A stretch of 64,000 bases of DNA from Candidatus Bathyarchaeota archaeon A05DMB-4 (GCA_019685575.1 JABFQO010000002.1:115448-179447); one strand, 5' to 3'; positions 1 through 9,759 are shown, counted from the stretch's first letter. Notes: generated from the sequence alone by a model not told the origin. Numbers and translations are program-made.

Positions 1-71
1 AAGACTACTCAAAACTGGCGTAATCGCACGCTTATTCTTGACAAAACCTTTCAATTTTCTCAGCCAGCCTC

Positions 72-887
72 CTACAGAAACAGCTTCAGAGCGAAAAAGC
101 CAATCAGCAGAAGAATCAAACTGTGTTTCAAGCCGCCGTAAAGCGTGCCCTCGCCCATCTTTCCAGCAACGAGTCCACTGAAAAACGCTTGAATGGCGCT
201 CATGTGGAAGAACAGTCTCTTTGCGGCATCCGGGCTCAAGAGAACATTCCCGAGCAAAGCGTCTTCGCTGATTTGGGTGAAGAACGACCTAAAAAGCAGA
301 ATAATCGTGAAGAGGAAAACGAAGAATGCCACGTAGATGATGGCTAAATAAGGACGAGTGCGGGCTTTGCGTTCTTTTTCCAACAGCAAAGTCGACTGCA
401 CAAATTTACCTATGGGTTCAAAAACCTTCTCCACGCGGCCTCCTGCATGGCTGGCTTCGATTACGAGCGGAACCATTCGTTTCACCAGCACAGTGTCTAC
501 GCGTTTTGCGAAGGATTCCAGTGCTTCTTCAAACGACGCTCCCCAAGCCATTTGTGAAACCATCTTCTTCAACTCCTTAGTCAACGGGCCGTAATCCCTC
601 TTCGACGCTTCCTCCAAAGCCTGAGGCAACGTCATACCCGTCTGCTGTGCTTGCACAATCGTGCGGAAAAGGTCGGGTAAATGCTCGTCAACAGATTTTC
701 GCCAACGATAATCGATAAAATTAATCACGGTTGGTGGAAAAATTATAACCACAATGGAGATGACCACGTATTCATCAAACGTCGAGGTACCGAAAAACCA
801 AACCGCCGCAACGGCAAGTATGACGACGCCTAAAGCGACCGAGACGATCCACGCGGCTTTTTTCTCAAAACTTCCAATTTTAGGCAT
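72..887 (-). CDS. Type II secretion system F family membrane protein (TadC/FlaJ-like)
   Basis: This is a polytopic membrane protein of 271 residues, likely one half of the inner-membrane platform of an archaeal type IV pilus or Tad-like machine. Hydrophobic segments lie at about residues 13-35, 40-57, 182-203 and 245-270. The cytoplasmic part between about 65 and 180 has the T2SF helical pattern, with an alternating LPDLFRTI and ALEEA region. It is the last gene of a three-gene minus-strand operon, 2 nt after the second F-type protein and behind the ATPase. The cargo pilin is not adjacent, but a pilin and prepilin peptidase occur near 38 kb. Assignment to TadC rather than FlaJ rests on its short length and its pairing with a second F protein. 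Confidence 0.85.
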   Translation of the reverse strand: MPKIGSFEKKAAWIVSVALGVVILAVAAVWFFGTSTFDEYVVISIVVIIFPPTVINFIDYRWRKSVDEHLPDLFRTIVQAQQTGMTLPQALEEASKRDYGPLTKELKKMVSQMAWGASFEEALESFAKRVDTVLVKRMVPLVIEASHAGGRVEKVFEPIGKFVQSTLLLEKERKARTRPYLAIIYVAFFVFLFTIILLFRSFFTQISEDALLGNVLLSPDAAKRLFFHMSAIQAFFSGLVAGKMGEGTLYGGLKHSLILLLIGFFALKLFL

Positions 888-889
888 GG

Positions 890-1891
890 TTAATACCTCG
901 GCGAAATCATGTCCAAGATTATGAGGAAGACGATTGATCCGATCGGCAAACCGATGTAAGTTAGGAGGTTAAGCAAAAGATTCGGGTTAAGCAGTCCCGA
1001 TCCGCCGCCTAGCATACCCATGACGGCTAACATGACGACCAGTATTAGCGGACCCGCCACTAGTAAAGTTACGTAAAATTCGGCTAGAATCGACAGCGTG
1101 TCAGAGAATTTTTTCAGGGCGATGTGTTTTAGTTTCATGTACTGCTTGGAACGACTCGTCAAATAAGCCGCCAAATCTCCGCCTGAATGAATAGTCCCGA
1201 TGAAGCCTTCTAACATTTCCTTAAACTTCTCCGAAGGCGTCCGCTTAGAGGCGTTTTCTAAAGCGGATATTATGTCAAAACCGAAGAGTTCCACATCGCG
1301 AACTATGCTTCGAGCCTTAAGCAACACAGATTTGGAAACATTCGCATCCGCTAAAGAACGAAAAATACGGTCAGGCGGCACGCCCGCACCTGCAAGAATC
1401 GCCATGTAACTTGTCGTGAACGGAAGATTATCCTCCAAATCCCTTTTCGCACTATCCAAACGGTAAACCGGATAAAAATAAAACCCGATAATAGTAAACG
1501 CACCTCCGAACATGGCTCCGCCTAACCCGAAAAACAAAGCCGGAGTCATTGGAAGATGGGCTGTAAGCATCAGAACAAGGGGCACAAAGACAAGGATAGA
1601 AAAAGAAACCAACAAACTAGCAAGAATCGCCAAGCTCACATACGCCCTAAAACTAACCTTTAACTCTGCCCGTTCCAAATTGGAGTCTAAATCCTTGAAC
1701 AACGGCAGAATCGGCGCAGTTTTCTCGCCCACGAGTTGATAGGCAAGTGCTTGTGGCTTTATCGCGCCCGTGCCCATGTTCTCAAGCCACCTGTGAACAC
1801 GTCGAGTTATTGGCGAAAAAGGTGGACGTAAGGCACGAGACACTCGGGTAAGTAACCGTCTAAATCTCGTTCCCAACCCATTCATTCTCAT
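890..1891 (-). CDS. Type II secretion system F family protein (TadB/FlaJ-like)
   Basis: This 333-residue membrane protein is the second platform subunit of the same machine. A basic N-terminus is followed by hydrophobic segments at about 85-110, 115-140, 270-295 and 305-325. The intervening soluble T2SF domain contains the sequence LPFTTSYMAILAGAG typical of this family. The start ATG overlaps the stop of the ATPase gene by 4 nt (1888-1891), so the two are probably translationally coupled. Paired F-type proteins after a TadA-like ATPase are the standard Tad or archaeal pilus arrangement. Confidence 0.87.
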   Translation of the reverse strand: MRMNGLGTRFRRLLTRVSRALRPPFSPITRRVHRWLENMGTGAIKPQALAYQLVGEKTAPILPLFKDLDSNLERAELKVSFRAYVSLAILASLLVSFSILVFVPLVLMLTAHLPMTPALFFGLGGAMFGGAFTIIGFYFYPVYRLDSAKRDLEDNLPFTTSYMAILAGAGVPPDRIFRSLADANVSKSVLLKARSIVRDVELFGFDIISALENASKRTPSEKFKEMLEGFIGTIHSGGDLAAYLTSRSKQYMKLKHIALKKFSDTLSILAEFYVTLLVAGPLILVVMLAVMGMLGGGSGLLNPNLLLNLLTYIGLPIGSIVFLIILDMISPRY

Positions 1892-3408
1892 GCTTTTCCC
1901 ACCCTTGCCTTTCGGTAAATCCGTGTTGGGTCTGCGTAGTATTCGCGGATTACGTTGGCCACATCCGTGTAACGTCTAATGTTGTTCTTCACCATCCATT
2001 CCAGCACCGTTTTTCTTCGCATAAGCTCTCTGCGAACTTCGGCTTCTTCAAGTCCAAATTTTTTCATGGTTCTCTCCAAAATCTCGCTACGGTCGGAATA
2101 CTGGAAAGTATCGTTTCTCGCGTTCCATCGGAAGACCTCGTTTATCTTGAATTCTTTTGTTTCTTGGTTGAACCCAGCCATTTCCGCTATTGAGAATACT
2201 CTTCTTGCGGGTCTGCCGTCGATCTCGGTTCTAATCTGCACCATGATAACGTCAATCATAGTTAGCAAGGAACGCGGAATGTTCATCGGTTCCGACTCTA
2301 ACCTGTGAATGACAGAATCGACCGATTCAGCGTGTATCGTACACATACCCAAATGACCAGTCGCCATGGCTTGAAAAAGCGTATACGCCTCTTCCCCTCG
2401 CACCTCGCCGACGATGATGTAGTCGGGTCTTTGGCGAACAGCGGCTTTGAGCAAATCAAAAAGGGTAATCGCCCCCGCGCTCTTGTCTTCAAAACCATAA
2501 CCGACCCGTATGACTGAAGGTATCCAGTTTTCGTGGGGTAAATTAAGCTCAGCCGTATCCTCGACGCTGACAACTTTCAATTCTGGCTTGATGAACATGG
2601 ATAAACAGTTAAGCGTACTAGTCTTGCCCGCTGCCACACCGCCAGCCACAAGAACCGAGGCACGGTTCTCAATAATGTACCAAAAATACGCCGCAATATC
2701 CGAGGACAACGTGTTAAAGGCTATCAAGTCAGAAATCGTAAGAGGATCAACACGAAAACGCCTGATCGTAAACGTGGAACCTCGCCGAGTAATTTCATTA
2801 CCGTACGTCAGTTGAATGCGGCTTCCGTCGGGTAAAGAAGCATCCAGCAAGGGCGATGCAATGGAAACGTTTTTTCCAGCAAGGTAGGCAAGTCGGACTA
2901 TGAAGGAGTTTAGTTCATTTTCTTCTTTGAAGACCAGATTAGTAGGCATCGACTCGTATTCGCGGTGCCACACGTACAATGGAATGTTGACGCCGTCCGC
3001 AGAGATGTCTTCGATCAAGTGATCTTTCATAAGCGGGTCTATCTTACCGTAGCCAAGGAAATCGCGAATAACATAGTAAAGAAGTTTGTCAACCGCTTCC
3101 TCAGCAATTTTAAGTCGGTAATCTTTAATGATTTCTTTAACCTTTGCCTCAAGAAACCTCTCGGCTTTTTCTCGAGTCTCCAAATCCTTCGGAGTGATTG
3201 AGATTTCCTCCATCAATAAAGACTTGATTTGCTTCAGTTGCGCCTCTTCTTCAGGCAAAAGAGTAGGCTCAACCACTTCATACCGAGTTTTCTGCGTAGC
3301 CGGATCTCTAATAACCGCGGCATACACAAAAGGCTCCTTAATGGGATACACTTGACGAAAGACCGAAGGCGTCCTTTTCTTACGCGCCTCCTGCTCAACC
3401 GCAGCCAA
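1888..3408 (-). CDS. Type II/IV secretion system ATPase (TadA/FlaI/VirB11-like)
   Basis: A hexameric secretion or pilus assembly ATPase of 506 residues. The Walker A loop GGVAAGKTSTLN lies near residue 256, the Walker B/Asp-box region RPDYIIVGEVRGEEAY near 320, and a His-box ATGHLGMCTIHAES follows. The N-terminal ~200 residues hold the all-helical and N-domain region seen in FlaI/TadA enzymes. It is the first gene of the operon. Upstream (3420-3540) is an A/T-rich stretch that would hold the promoter. It would power extension of a pilus or secretion of a pseudopilin-type substrate. Substrate specificity cannot be read from the sequence. Confidence 0.93.
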   Translation of the reverse strand: MAAVEQEARKKRTPSVFRQVYPIKEPFVYAAVIRDPATQKTRYEVVEPTLLPEEEAQLKQIKSLLMEEISITPKDLETREKAERFLEAKVKEIIKDYRLKIAEEAVDKLLYYVIRDFLGYGKIDPLMKDHLIEDISADGVNIPLYVWHREYESMPTNLVFKEENELNSFIVRLAYLAGKNVSIASPLLDASLPDGSRIQLTYGNEITRRGSTFTIRRFRVDPLTISDLIAFNTLSSDIAAYFWYIIENRASVLVAGGVAAGKTSTLNCLSMFIKPELKVVSVEDTAELNLPHENWIPSVIRVGYGFEDKSAGAITLFDLLKAAVRQRPDYIIVGEVRGEEAYTLFQAMATGHLGMCTIHAESVDSVIHRLESEPMNIPRSLLTMIDVIMVQIRTEIDGRPARRVFSIAEMAGFNQETKEFKINEVFRWNARNDTFQYSDRSEILERTMKKFGLEEAEVRRELMRRKTVLEWMVKNNIRRYTDVANVIREYYADPTRIYRKARVGKA

Positions 3409-3540
3409 ACCTCATCAAACTCCGTAAATCACGAACACATGCCGCAAACATATTCAGAGAGTATTCTCAACAGATATAGAGAATATGCAGACTTAATAAA
3501 TCCTATGTATCAAAAATACACGAACAGCCATATAAGAATT

Positions 3541-5319
3541 TCAAGCGGCCCAGAATGGAACCTTTTTCCGCATGAGTTTAAGGTATTCTTCGAAGACTTC
3601 TTGTTCGTCGACGGTGAGTTTTTCTTTGAATTTTGTCTGGAGTATTTTGGCGTGATTTTCTGGGATTTTAACGTAAAGTATGTCCTTTTCGTCGATGTGT
3701 CGTCCGACGATTGGTTTTTCGAGGGAAATCGCCACTTGCATGCTGATTCTTGCTTCGTGTATGGTTTGTCCTTTGTCTTGAATCTGAGAAATCTCACCCA
3801 CGTCCGCACCGTCTTTCTTCACGAGCGTATATTTCGGTTGTATACGGCCGCCCAACACTTCCACGCCGACGATAGCGGGTCTTGCTTTTCGGAAAACATA
3901 GCCAGGGAGTATTACGATTTTTCCAGGTTTGATCAATTGTTCGTATTCCTTCTGCAACTGTGTTTCTTGTTGGTTTTTCAGCCAAGTTGTGTAGTCGTCA
4001 ACAAGGTGATAGATAACGTTACTTTTGAATATCGGAAGCTCGTGGTCTTTTGCTTCAGCCTCGGCGTCTGGAAGCACTTTCACGTTGAAGGCGAGTATGG
4101 CGCCGTAAAGAGGCTCGTGCTCCTTAACAACCAACGCTTCGGTCACGTCACGCTTGGACACATCGCCCACGTCTGCCAGGCGAATTGGAACATTCACTCG
4201 TTTCAAGCTTTCCGCAATCGCTTCTAAAGAGCCCAAAGCATCAGTTTTTAGCACTACGCCTTCGATGTCCGTGGCGATTTTTACTCTTTGGACTTCTTCA
4301 GAAACCATGCGGACGTACTCGTCTGTGCGGCTTTCATCTGGAATAACGTATAACGGCGCGCCGGCTAACGCGTTGTCCAAGTCCGGTGCAACGATTTTTA
4401 CTCCAACCGCGGCGGCTACCGAATCGACCGAGGTGAATTTGTCTCTGGGGTCGCGGATTTCGTCTAACGGTTTCGGAAGAAGTATAGCGCGGGTTCTCGT
4501 AACTATGGGTTTTTCTTTGCCGCCGATTACGATGGCGTCGCCTTTTTGGAGCACACCGTCATAGATTACGGCGTTTACTGTAATGCCCAAGCCGGGTTCT
4601 TCTTTAACCTCCAAAACCGTGCCTTTCGCGGGTCCTTTTGTGACTTGGAGTTCGCTGGTTAAGTATTGTTGTGTTAAGCCAACGAGAACCGCGAGCAGTT
4701 CGGGGATGCCTTCGCCTGTTTTGGCGCTTACGGGCACTAAGGCTACGGTTCGGGTGAAGTCGGTGATTTTGTCGAATCGGTCGACTCTGAAATTTTGTCG
4801 GGAGAATTCTCCCATAATCGTGTAAAGCCGGTTATCCAGATCCTCTTTCACGTATGGATCTTGGCTTTCATAAGATGCAAGGAATGATTTTTCTGGGTTT
4901 GATTTCCAGCCGGCTATGCGGTCAACCTTGTTCACGGCTACTAGGAACGGTGTTTTCCTCGCTTTGAGGATGTCTATGCACTCGTATGTTTGGGCTTCGA
5001 ACCCTTTCAGCACGTCGATGACGAGTATGGCGATGTCTGCAGCGCCGCCTCCGCGTTTTCTCAGATTGGCGAAGGCTTCATGCCCGGGCGTATCGATGAT
5101 GAGCAAGCCTGGGATTTGGATTTTTCCTTTCAACTTCTCTAAAAGTGGGCCGCAGATTTTCATCAGTGTCTCTAGTGGGAAGAAACTTGCACCTATGTGC
5201 TGGGTCATGCCTCCAACTTCACGTTCTTGGACGCTGCTCTTCCGTATGTTATCTAACAGCAACGTTTTCCCAGTGTCGACATGTCCAAGAACGCAGACGA
5301 TTGGTTGCCGAACAGGCAT
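3541..5319 (-). CDS. infB: Translation initiation factor aIF-2/IF-5B
   Basis: A GTPase that promotes initiator tRNA delivery and ribosomal subunit joining, 592 residues, full length for archaeal aIF5B. The G1 motif GHVDTGKT is at residues ~11-18, followed by switch region VGGMTQHIGAS, G3 DTPGHEAF and G4 NKVD. Beta-barrel domain II and the C-terminal half follow in the expected order. No intein is present, although archaeal infB genes often carry one. The ATG at 5319 lies 4 residues before the first conserved strand and fits family starts. It is transcribed away from tRNA-Cys. Confidence 0.96.
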   Translation of the reverse strand: MPVRQPIVCVLGHVDTGKTLLLDNIRKSSVQEREVGGMTQHIGASFFPLETLMKICGPLLEKLKGKIQIPGLLIIDTPGHEAFANLRKRGGGAADIAILVIDVLKGFEAQTYECIDILKARKTPFLVAVNKVDRIAGWKSNPEKSFLASYESQDPYVKEDLDNRLYTIMGEFSRQNFRVDRFDKITDFTRTVALVPVSAKTGEGIPELLAVLVGLTQQYLTSELQVTKGPAKGTVLEVKEEPGLGITVNAVIYDGVLQKGDAIVIGGKEKPIVTRTRAILLPKPLDEIRDPRDKFTSVDSVAAAVGVKIVAPDLDNALAGAPLYVIPDESRTDEYVRMVSEEVQRVKIATDIEGVVLKTDALGSLEAIAESLKRVNVPIRLADVGDVSKRDVTEALVVKEHEPLYGAILAFNVKVLPDAEAEAKDHELPIFKSNVIYHLVDDYTTWLKNQQETQLQKEYEQLIKPGKIVILPGYVFRKARPAIVGVEVLGGRIQPKYTLVKKDGADVGEISQIQDKGQTIHEARISMQVAISLEKPIVGRHIDEKDILYVKIPENHAKILQTKFKEKLTVDEQEVFEEYLKLMRKKVPFWAA

Positions 5320-5453
5320 GTTAAACCCATCCCTCTTCTATAGTAAATGCGACAGCAGTTTCGTTTCAACATTTAAAAGTCTGCGTAATAAAGGTTCTCT
5401 CTGCAAGATTAAAATTTATTACCCTCGTTAACCCTTGAAAGCGTTAGAGACGT

Positions 5454-5526
5454 GCCGGGGTGGCCGAACGGTTCAGGCGGCAGCCTGCAGAGCTGCTCTA
5501 TGTGGGTTCAACTCCCATCCCCGGCT
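5454..5526 (+). tRNA. tRNA-Cys (anticodon GCA)
   Basis: A complete cloverleaf can be drawn by hand. The acceptor GCCGGGG (5454-5460) pairs with CCCCGGC (5519-5525). The anticodon stem GCAGC/GCTGC encloses the loop CTGCAGA, giving anticodon GCA. The T-arm GTGGG/CCCAT closes the loop TTCAACT. The discriminator is T5526. CCA is not encoded and no intron is present. An A/T-rich TATA-like box (AAAATTTATTA, 5411-5421) lies about 35-40 nt upstream, as expected for an archaeal tRNA promoter. Confidence 0.95.
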
Positions 5527-5565
5527 TCAGTTTTTGATTGGCCTAGCCTTAGCTAAACGCATTTT

Positions 5566-5606
5566 CGGCATATTTGAAGCCTAATTAAGACTCGTATAAA
5601 AGAGGG
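5566..5606 (+). repeat. Diverged fourth copy of the ~88-nt dispersed element (candidate)
   Basis: The stretch CGGCATATTTGAAGCCTAAT (5566-5585), followed by TATAAAAGAGGG (5595-5606), resembles the core of the repeat copies at 25352, 27640 and 50325: CATATTTGGAGCCTAATA, then ATATATGGAAGAGGGG. Spacing between the two blocks is nearly the same. It lies 40 nt after tRNA-Cys and 80 nt before aEF-2. The match is by eye and the flanks do not match, so it may be an old decayed copy or chance. Confidence 0.4.
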
Positions 5607-5659
5607 CTTAACCGCTTTAAGCAGAAGCACGCGACCAGAAATCGATATTCAACAAAAAC

Positions 5660-5668
5660 TTTTTTATG
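5660..5668 (+). promoter_or_regulatory. TATA-like box for aEF-2
   Basis: TTTTTTATG lies 20-28 nt before the GTG at 5688. With usual archaeal spacing, transcription would begin at about 5688, so the GTG could be a leaderless start. The later ATG at 5730 would then have a leader of about 40 nt. Confidence 0.4.
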
Positions 5669-5687
5669 CAACGCTTGTCATCACCAT

Positions 5688-7949
5688 GTGAGTTTATTCA
5701 CCAAAACCATCAACGTAGATGATACAACCATGGGAAGATACAAGCAAATTGAAGAAATCGTCAAACTCATGAACGACCCAGAACACATACGAAACACTAG
5801 CATAATCGCCCACGTCGACCACGGAAAAACCACACTAAGCGACAGTTTACTCGCAGCCGCAGGCATCATCAGCGAACAAACCGCAGGACAAAAACTGTTC
5901 CTCGACTCGTGGGAACTCGAACAAAAACGCCAAATGACCGTGTTCGCATCAAACATCAGCCTAGCCCACAACTACAAAGGCCACGATTACCTCATCAACC
6001 TCATCGACACACCAGGCCACATCGACTTCAGCGGAGCCGTCACCCGAAGCCTAAGAGCCGTGGACGGTTCACTAGTCGTTGTCGACGCCGTGGAAGGCCC
6101 CATGACACAGACCGAAACTGTCCTCATGCAAGCACTACGTGAAAGAGTGAAACCACTGCTCTACATTAACAAGGTCGACAGGCTCATAAAAGAAATCCGA
6201 CTCACACCACAAGCCATACAAAACAAATTCGCAAAAATCATCGCCCGCGCAAACAGCCTTATCGAAAAATACGCACCACCCGACCACAAAAAAGATTGGC
6301 AAGTTAAAGTCGAAGACGACCGTGTGGCTTTTGGTTCAGCCTTGCATAAGTGGGGCTTAAACCTTAGCCACATGAAGGCAAAGGGCATCTCGTTCCAAGA
6401 CATAATCGACGCCTACACGGGCGAACCCGACGAAGTAGCCCGAAAAGTCGAGGAACTAAGCAAAAAAGCACCACTCTACGAACCCATACTCGACATGTTC
6501 TGCGAACACTTGCCCAACCCCTACCAAGCCCAACCATACCGCCAAAGCCAAATCTGGCCGGGCGATCCAAACAGCGAAGTCGGCAAAGCCATGGCAAAAG
6601 TCGACCCCAAAGGCCCACTCCTCATGTGCATCAGCACGATTGAAGTTGACCCTCACAGCGGCGTCGTAGCCATCGGTCGCGTCTTCAGCGGCACAGTGGA
6701 AAAAGGCAAACAAGTACGTCTAATTACGGCACGCCAAAGTGGAACAATCCAGCAAGTTTACATGAGCATGGCCGCCGACCGAGTGATCGTTGACAAGGTT
6801 CCGGCGGGCAACATAGCCGCGATTGCGGGGATGTCGGGGATTCATGTGGGCGAAACTATCGCCGAGGAAGGAGTGGAAACGAAGCCTTTTGAAGGGCTTA
6901 AATACGTTTCTGATCCCGTGGTAACCGTTGCTGTTGAACCAGCGGACATTAAAGACTTGCCGCTTTTCGACAAAGTTATCCACAAGTTGACGCTTGAAGA
7001 CCCCAACCTAAAATTCACGATAAACAAAGAAAGCGGCGAATACCTCTTGAGCGGCATGGGCGAATTGCACTTGGAGATCACCGCTTACCGAATGCAGGAA
7101 GCCGGGTTGAAGGTTAAAACGAGCAAGCCCATTGTCATCTACCGCGAAACCATCAGCCATGACTACAAGGGGCCGGCGATTATGGGTAAAAGCCCCAACA
7201 AACACAGTCGTCTCTGGGTGACGCTGCAGAAATTGCCCGATGAAGTGATTGAGGCTATAAAAATGGGCAAGATTTCGGAAATGCAAAGTCGTGATGAGAG
7301 ACAAAAAATTCTTCGAACCGAGTTTGGCTGGGACACTGACGACGCTCGAAACGTAATCGCTATAGAAGACACTAACTTGCTAGTCAACCGAATAAAAGGC
7401 AGACAATACGTGGAAGAAGTTATTGACCACATCAAATCAGGCTTCCGCGAAGCCGTCCACACTTGCGTGTTAGCGAAGGAACCCGCTTACGGGTTAAAAG
7501 TTAACCTCGAGGACATTCAAGTTCACGAAGACCCCGTGCACCGGGGACCAGCCCAGATTCTTCCGATGACTTGGCGGCCGATTTGGTGTGCTTTCTTGCT
7601 TAGCGACCCGAAGTTGTTGGAGCCGATTCTGAGTTTTGAATGTAAGGTTCCAAACGATTTCGTGAGCGCCGTGCTTGCGATAGTGCAGAAGCGACGTGGC
7701 AAAGTGCTTGACATGATTACGGAAGAAGACATGATGGTAGTTAAAGCCGAGATGCCCGTGGCGGAATCATTCGGTATCGCAGAAGAGTTACGTTCGTCTA
7801 CGCAAGGGAGGGCTTTCTGGGCAACTCAGTTCAGTCGTTGGGCACCGGTGCCAGAGAACATGCAACTCGAAATCATTGGGCAAATCCGTGAACGTCGAGG
7901 TTTAGACAAGAACCCGCCGAAGCCTGAAGAATTCTACGAGAGAGAGTAA
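5688..7949 (+). CDS. fusA: Translation elongation factor aEF-2
   Basis: The GTPase that drives ribosome translocation. G1 is AHVDHGKTTLSD, G3 is DTPGHIDFSG and G4 is NKVDR. Domains II-V follow in the normal order to a total of about 740-753 residues. The diphthamide-region sequence VHRGPAQILPM keeps the histidine that is modified in archaea. Two starts are possible. GTG 5688 is consistent with a leaderless message from the TATA at 5660. ATG 5730 gives MGRYKQIEEI, which resembles most archaeal EF-2 starts. The coding strand is strongly A/C-rich over the first 1 kb. The gene stands apart from rpoBA/nusA, with which it is often linked in other archaea. Confidence 0.96.
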   Translation: MSLFTKTINVDDTTMGRYKQIEEIVKLMNDPEHIRNTSIIAHVDHGKTTLSDSLLAAAGIISEQTAGQKLFLDSWELEQKRQMTVFASNISLAHNYKGHDYLINLIDTPGHIDFSGAVTRSLRAVDGSLVVVDAVEGPMTQTETVLMQALRERVKPLLYINKVDRLIKEIRLTPQAIQNKFAKIIARANSLIEKYAPPDHKKDWQVKVEDDRVAFGSALHKWGLNLSHMKAKGISFQDIIDAYTGEPDEVARKVEELSKKAPLYEPILDMFCEHLPNPYQAQPYRQSQIWPGDPNSEVGKAMAKVDPKGPLLMCISTIEVDPHSGVVAIGRVFSGTVEKGKQVRLITARQSGTIQQVYMSMAADRVIVDKVPAGNIAAIAGMSGIHVGETIAEEGVETKPFEGLKYVSDPVVTVAVEPADIKDLPLFDKVIHKLTLEDPNLKFTINKESGEYLLSGMGELHLEITAYRMQEAGLKVKTSKPIVIYRETISHDYKGPAIMGKSPNKHSRLWVTLQKLPDEVIEAIKMGKISEMQSRDERQKILRTEFGWDTDDARNVIAIEDTNLLVNRIKGRQYVEEVIDHIKSGFREAVHTCVLAKEPAYGLKVNLEDIQVHEDPVHRGPAQILPMTWRPIWCAFLLSDPKLLEPILSFECKVPNDFVSAVLAIVQKRRGKVLDMITEEDMMVVKAEMPVAESFGIAEELRSSTQGRAFWATQFSRWAPVPENMQLEIIGQIRERRGLDKNPPKPEEFYERE

Positions 7950-7970
7950 ATCCCGAAAACACGGGACAAC

Positions 7971-8552
7971 TCATGCAACTAAGTCCGCAGCGATCAACGT
8001 TACGTCTTCCAAAGGTTTGTCATTAGCGTCGGTTTCAACATTACCAATCGCATCCACAATGTCCATCCCTTCGACCACGATGCCGAAAACCGAATAGTTG
8101 CTGTCCAAGTGCAGATTGTCTTTTAGGTTGATGTAAAACTGACTCGTGGCAGAATTCGGCGCGCTTGTCTTCGCCATCGCCACAGATCCTCTGACGTTGC
8201 TGTGCTTGTTCGGTAGTTCGTCGGGAATTGTTGGCACGTTGATTCCTTTCGCGCTGGCGTCTCCGCCTTGAATCACGAAGTTATGAACTACTCTGTGAAA
8301 AATTGTCCCATCGTAAACTCCGTTCAGGACGAGATTTTTAAAGTTTCCAGAGGTGATGGGCATGTCGTCATACAGTTCGATAGTTATGTTTCCCATGCTG
8401 GTGATAAGGATAACTCTAACTTTTGGTCTGTTAGCCATTTGGTACGCAACCACCGCGATGATTCCAATCAAGACGAGAGCTATAAGAACCTTTACTTTAC
8501 CGGTGAATAACCCGTGTTTCTTTCTCATTTTTAACTTGTATTTGCTGGGCAC
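7971..8552 (-). CDS. Membrane-anchored peptidyl-prolyl cis-trans isomerase (cyclophilin type)
   Basis: A 193-residue cyclophilin that would catalyse proline isomerisation, probably outside the membrane. A basic N-terminus precedes one hydrophobic anchor at about residues 20-40. The cyclophilin domain begins at VRVILITSMGNITIEL. Signature FHRVVHNFVIQGGD and the block SVAMAKTSAPNSATSQFYI are intact. Its length fits short prokaryotic cyclophilins plus an anchor. It is a single gene, convergent with aEF-2 (21 nt between stops). Confidence 0.93.
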   Translation of the reverse strand: MPSKYKLKMRKKHGLFTGKVKVLIALVLIGIIAVVAYQMANRPKVRVILITSMGNITIELYDDMPITSGNFKNLVLNGVYDGTIFHRVVHNFVIQGGDASAKGINVPTIPDELPNKHSNVRGSVAMAKTSAPNSATSQFYINLKDNLHLDSNYSVFGIVVEGMDIVDAIGNVETDANDKPLEDVTLIAADLVA

Positions 8553-8637
8553 CTTTTACCCTCAGCTTGATGACTAATCATGAATTTTACAGAAACATTT
8601 GTTTTAATAAGATTTAAGTAAACATGCGGCTAGTCGG

Positions 8638-9759
8638 CTATTCTTTTTCCACCCATCGCTTGTAAAGTAGCACGCCGACCACGTAGAGGATAACTGCTGA
8701 GATAACAAGCGTGAGTATCGGCTGAAACAACTCGTTCAGCGCAGCGGTTCGAATCATTACACTTCTTATCGCTTGGGCTGCATAGGTCATGGGAATGATG
8801 CTGCCGATTTGTTGGAGGTAGGTGGGAAGGTATTCCGCTGGGAAGTACATTCCGATAAAGAATTGAAGCACGATGGCTATAGTTGTTGCGGCGTTTGATG
8901 CCTCTTGCGGTGCTCTACCAACGCATGAAATTATTAAGCCTAGCGCGATGCCGTTTATTGAGCCCAGAAACATGATTGGCACCAATAGCGAGATGTTCCA
9001 GTTTAGAGTGGGCGCTAAGAGGAAATAGGCTAACAACGCCATTATAAGGATTGAAACGGCGGTTTGAAACAGGGCAGCCAAAGTTTTGCCGAAGAGTACG
9101 TTTAACGGTCGGGCGGGGGAGGCTCTGATTTTTTTAAGCGTGCCTTTTTCTCGTTCGTAGACAATCGCTCCCGTGGCGACGACCATGCTTGAAAACAAGA
9201 GTGGATAACATAGCATGCCTGGCACTATGTATTCTTTGTAGCCGATTGCTTGTCCCATCACTGGTTTTTCTTCGTTTACTGTTATGGGCGTTGTATAGTT
9301 GATTCCGTAAATTTGGTAGTAGAATGCTTTGTAGTATTCTGAAAAATAGGTTTTGATGCCGTCTCTGCACAGTCTTGCGACGTCGGGGTTGGTTTCATCC
9401 ACCACTAATGACACGCTTGCGTTTTGGAAATACAGGTTCTGTGTGAAATTTTTGGGAATGGTTATGACGGCACGCACCGTGGTTGCATTCAGTTCTTCTC
9501 GCGCCTTAATCGGGTTGTCGGTGAAGTTTCTTACTGTAAACACGCCCGTACTGTTGAGTCCTGTCATTATGCTTGCAGTGACGGGTGTATGGTCATAGTC
9601 AACCACGCCTACGTTTGCGTTGAAGGGAATTTCTCTTCCGAATATGGCTGTGAACAAAAGCATGATGAGGATTGGGAAGGCTATGGTCCAGAATATGGTT
9701 CCTTTCTCTCTAAAAAATACTTTAATGTCTTTAACAGCGATGCCAATTATGGAGTTCAT
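8638..9759 (-). CDS. ABC-2 type transporter permease
   Basis: A 373-residue permease. One N-terminal membrane helix (about 20-40) is followed by a ~140-residue extracytoplasmic domain, then five hydrophobic segments between about 175 and 370. This is the YhfK/DrrB-type ABC-2 layout used for drug, lipid or polysaccharide export. Its start overlaps the stop of the ATPase gene by 4 nt (9756-9759), so the two form a coupled operon. The substrate is not evident. Confidence 0.9.
   Translation of the reverse strand: MNSIIGIAVKDIKVFFREKGTIFWTIAFPILIMLLFTAIFGREIPFNANVGVVDYDHTPVTASIMTGLNSTGVFTVRNFTDNPIKAREELNATTVRAVITIPKNFTQNLYFQNASVSLVVDETNPDVARLCRDGIKTYFSEYYKAFYYQIYGINYTTPITVNEEKPVMGQAIGYKEYIVPGMLCYPLLFSSMVVATGAIVYEREKGTLKKIRASPARPLNVLFGKTLAALFQTAVSILIMALLAYFLLAPTLNWNISLLVPIMFLGSINGIALGLIISCVGRAPQEASNAATTIAIVLQFFIGMYFPAEYLPTYLQQIGSIIPMTYAAQAIRSVMIRTAALNELFQPILTLVISAVILYVVGVLLYKRWVEKE

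Noticed and set aside
3229..4227. Long plus-strand open frame of 332 codons
   Set aside because: It is antisense to aIF-2 and the secretion ATPase, both of which have clear conserved motifs. Its product is phenylalanine-rich and shows no domain.
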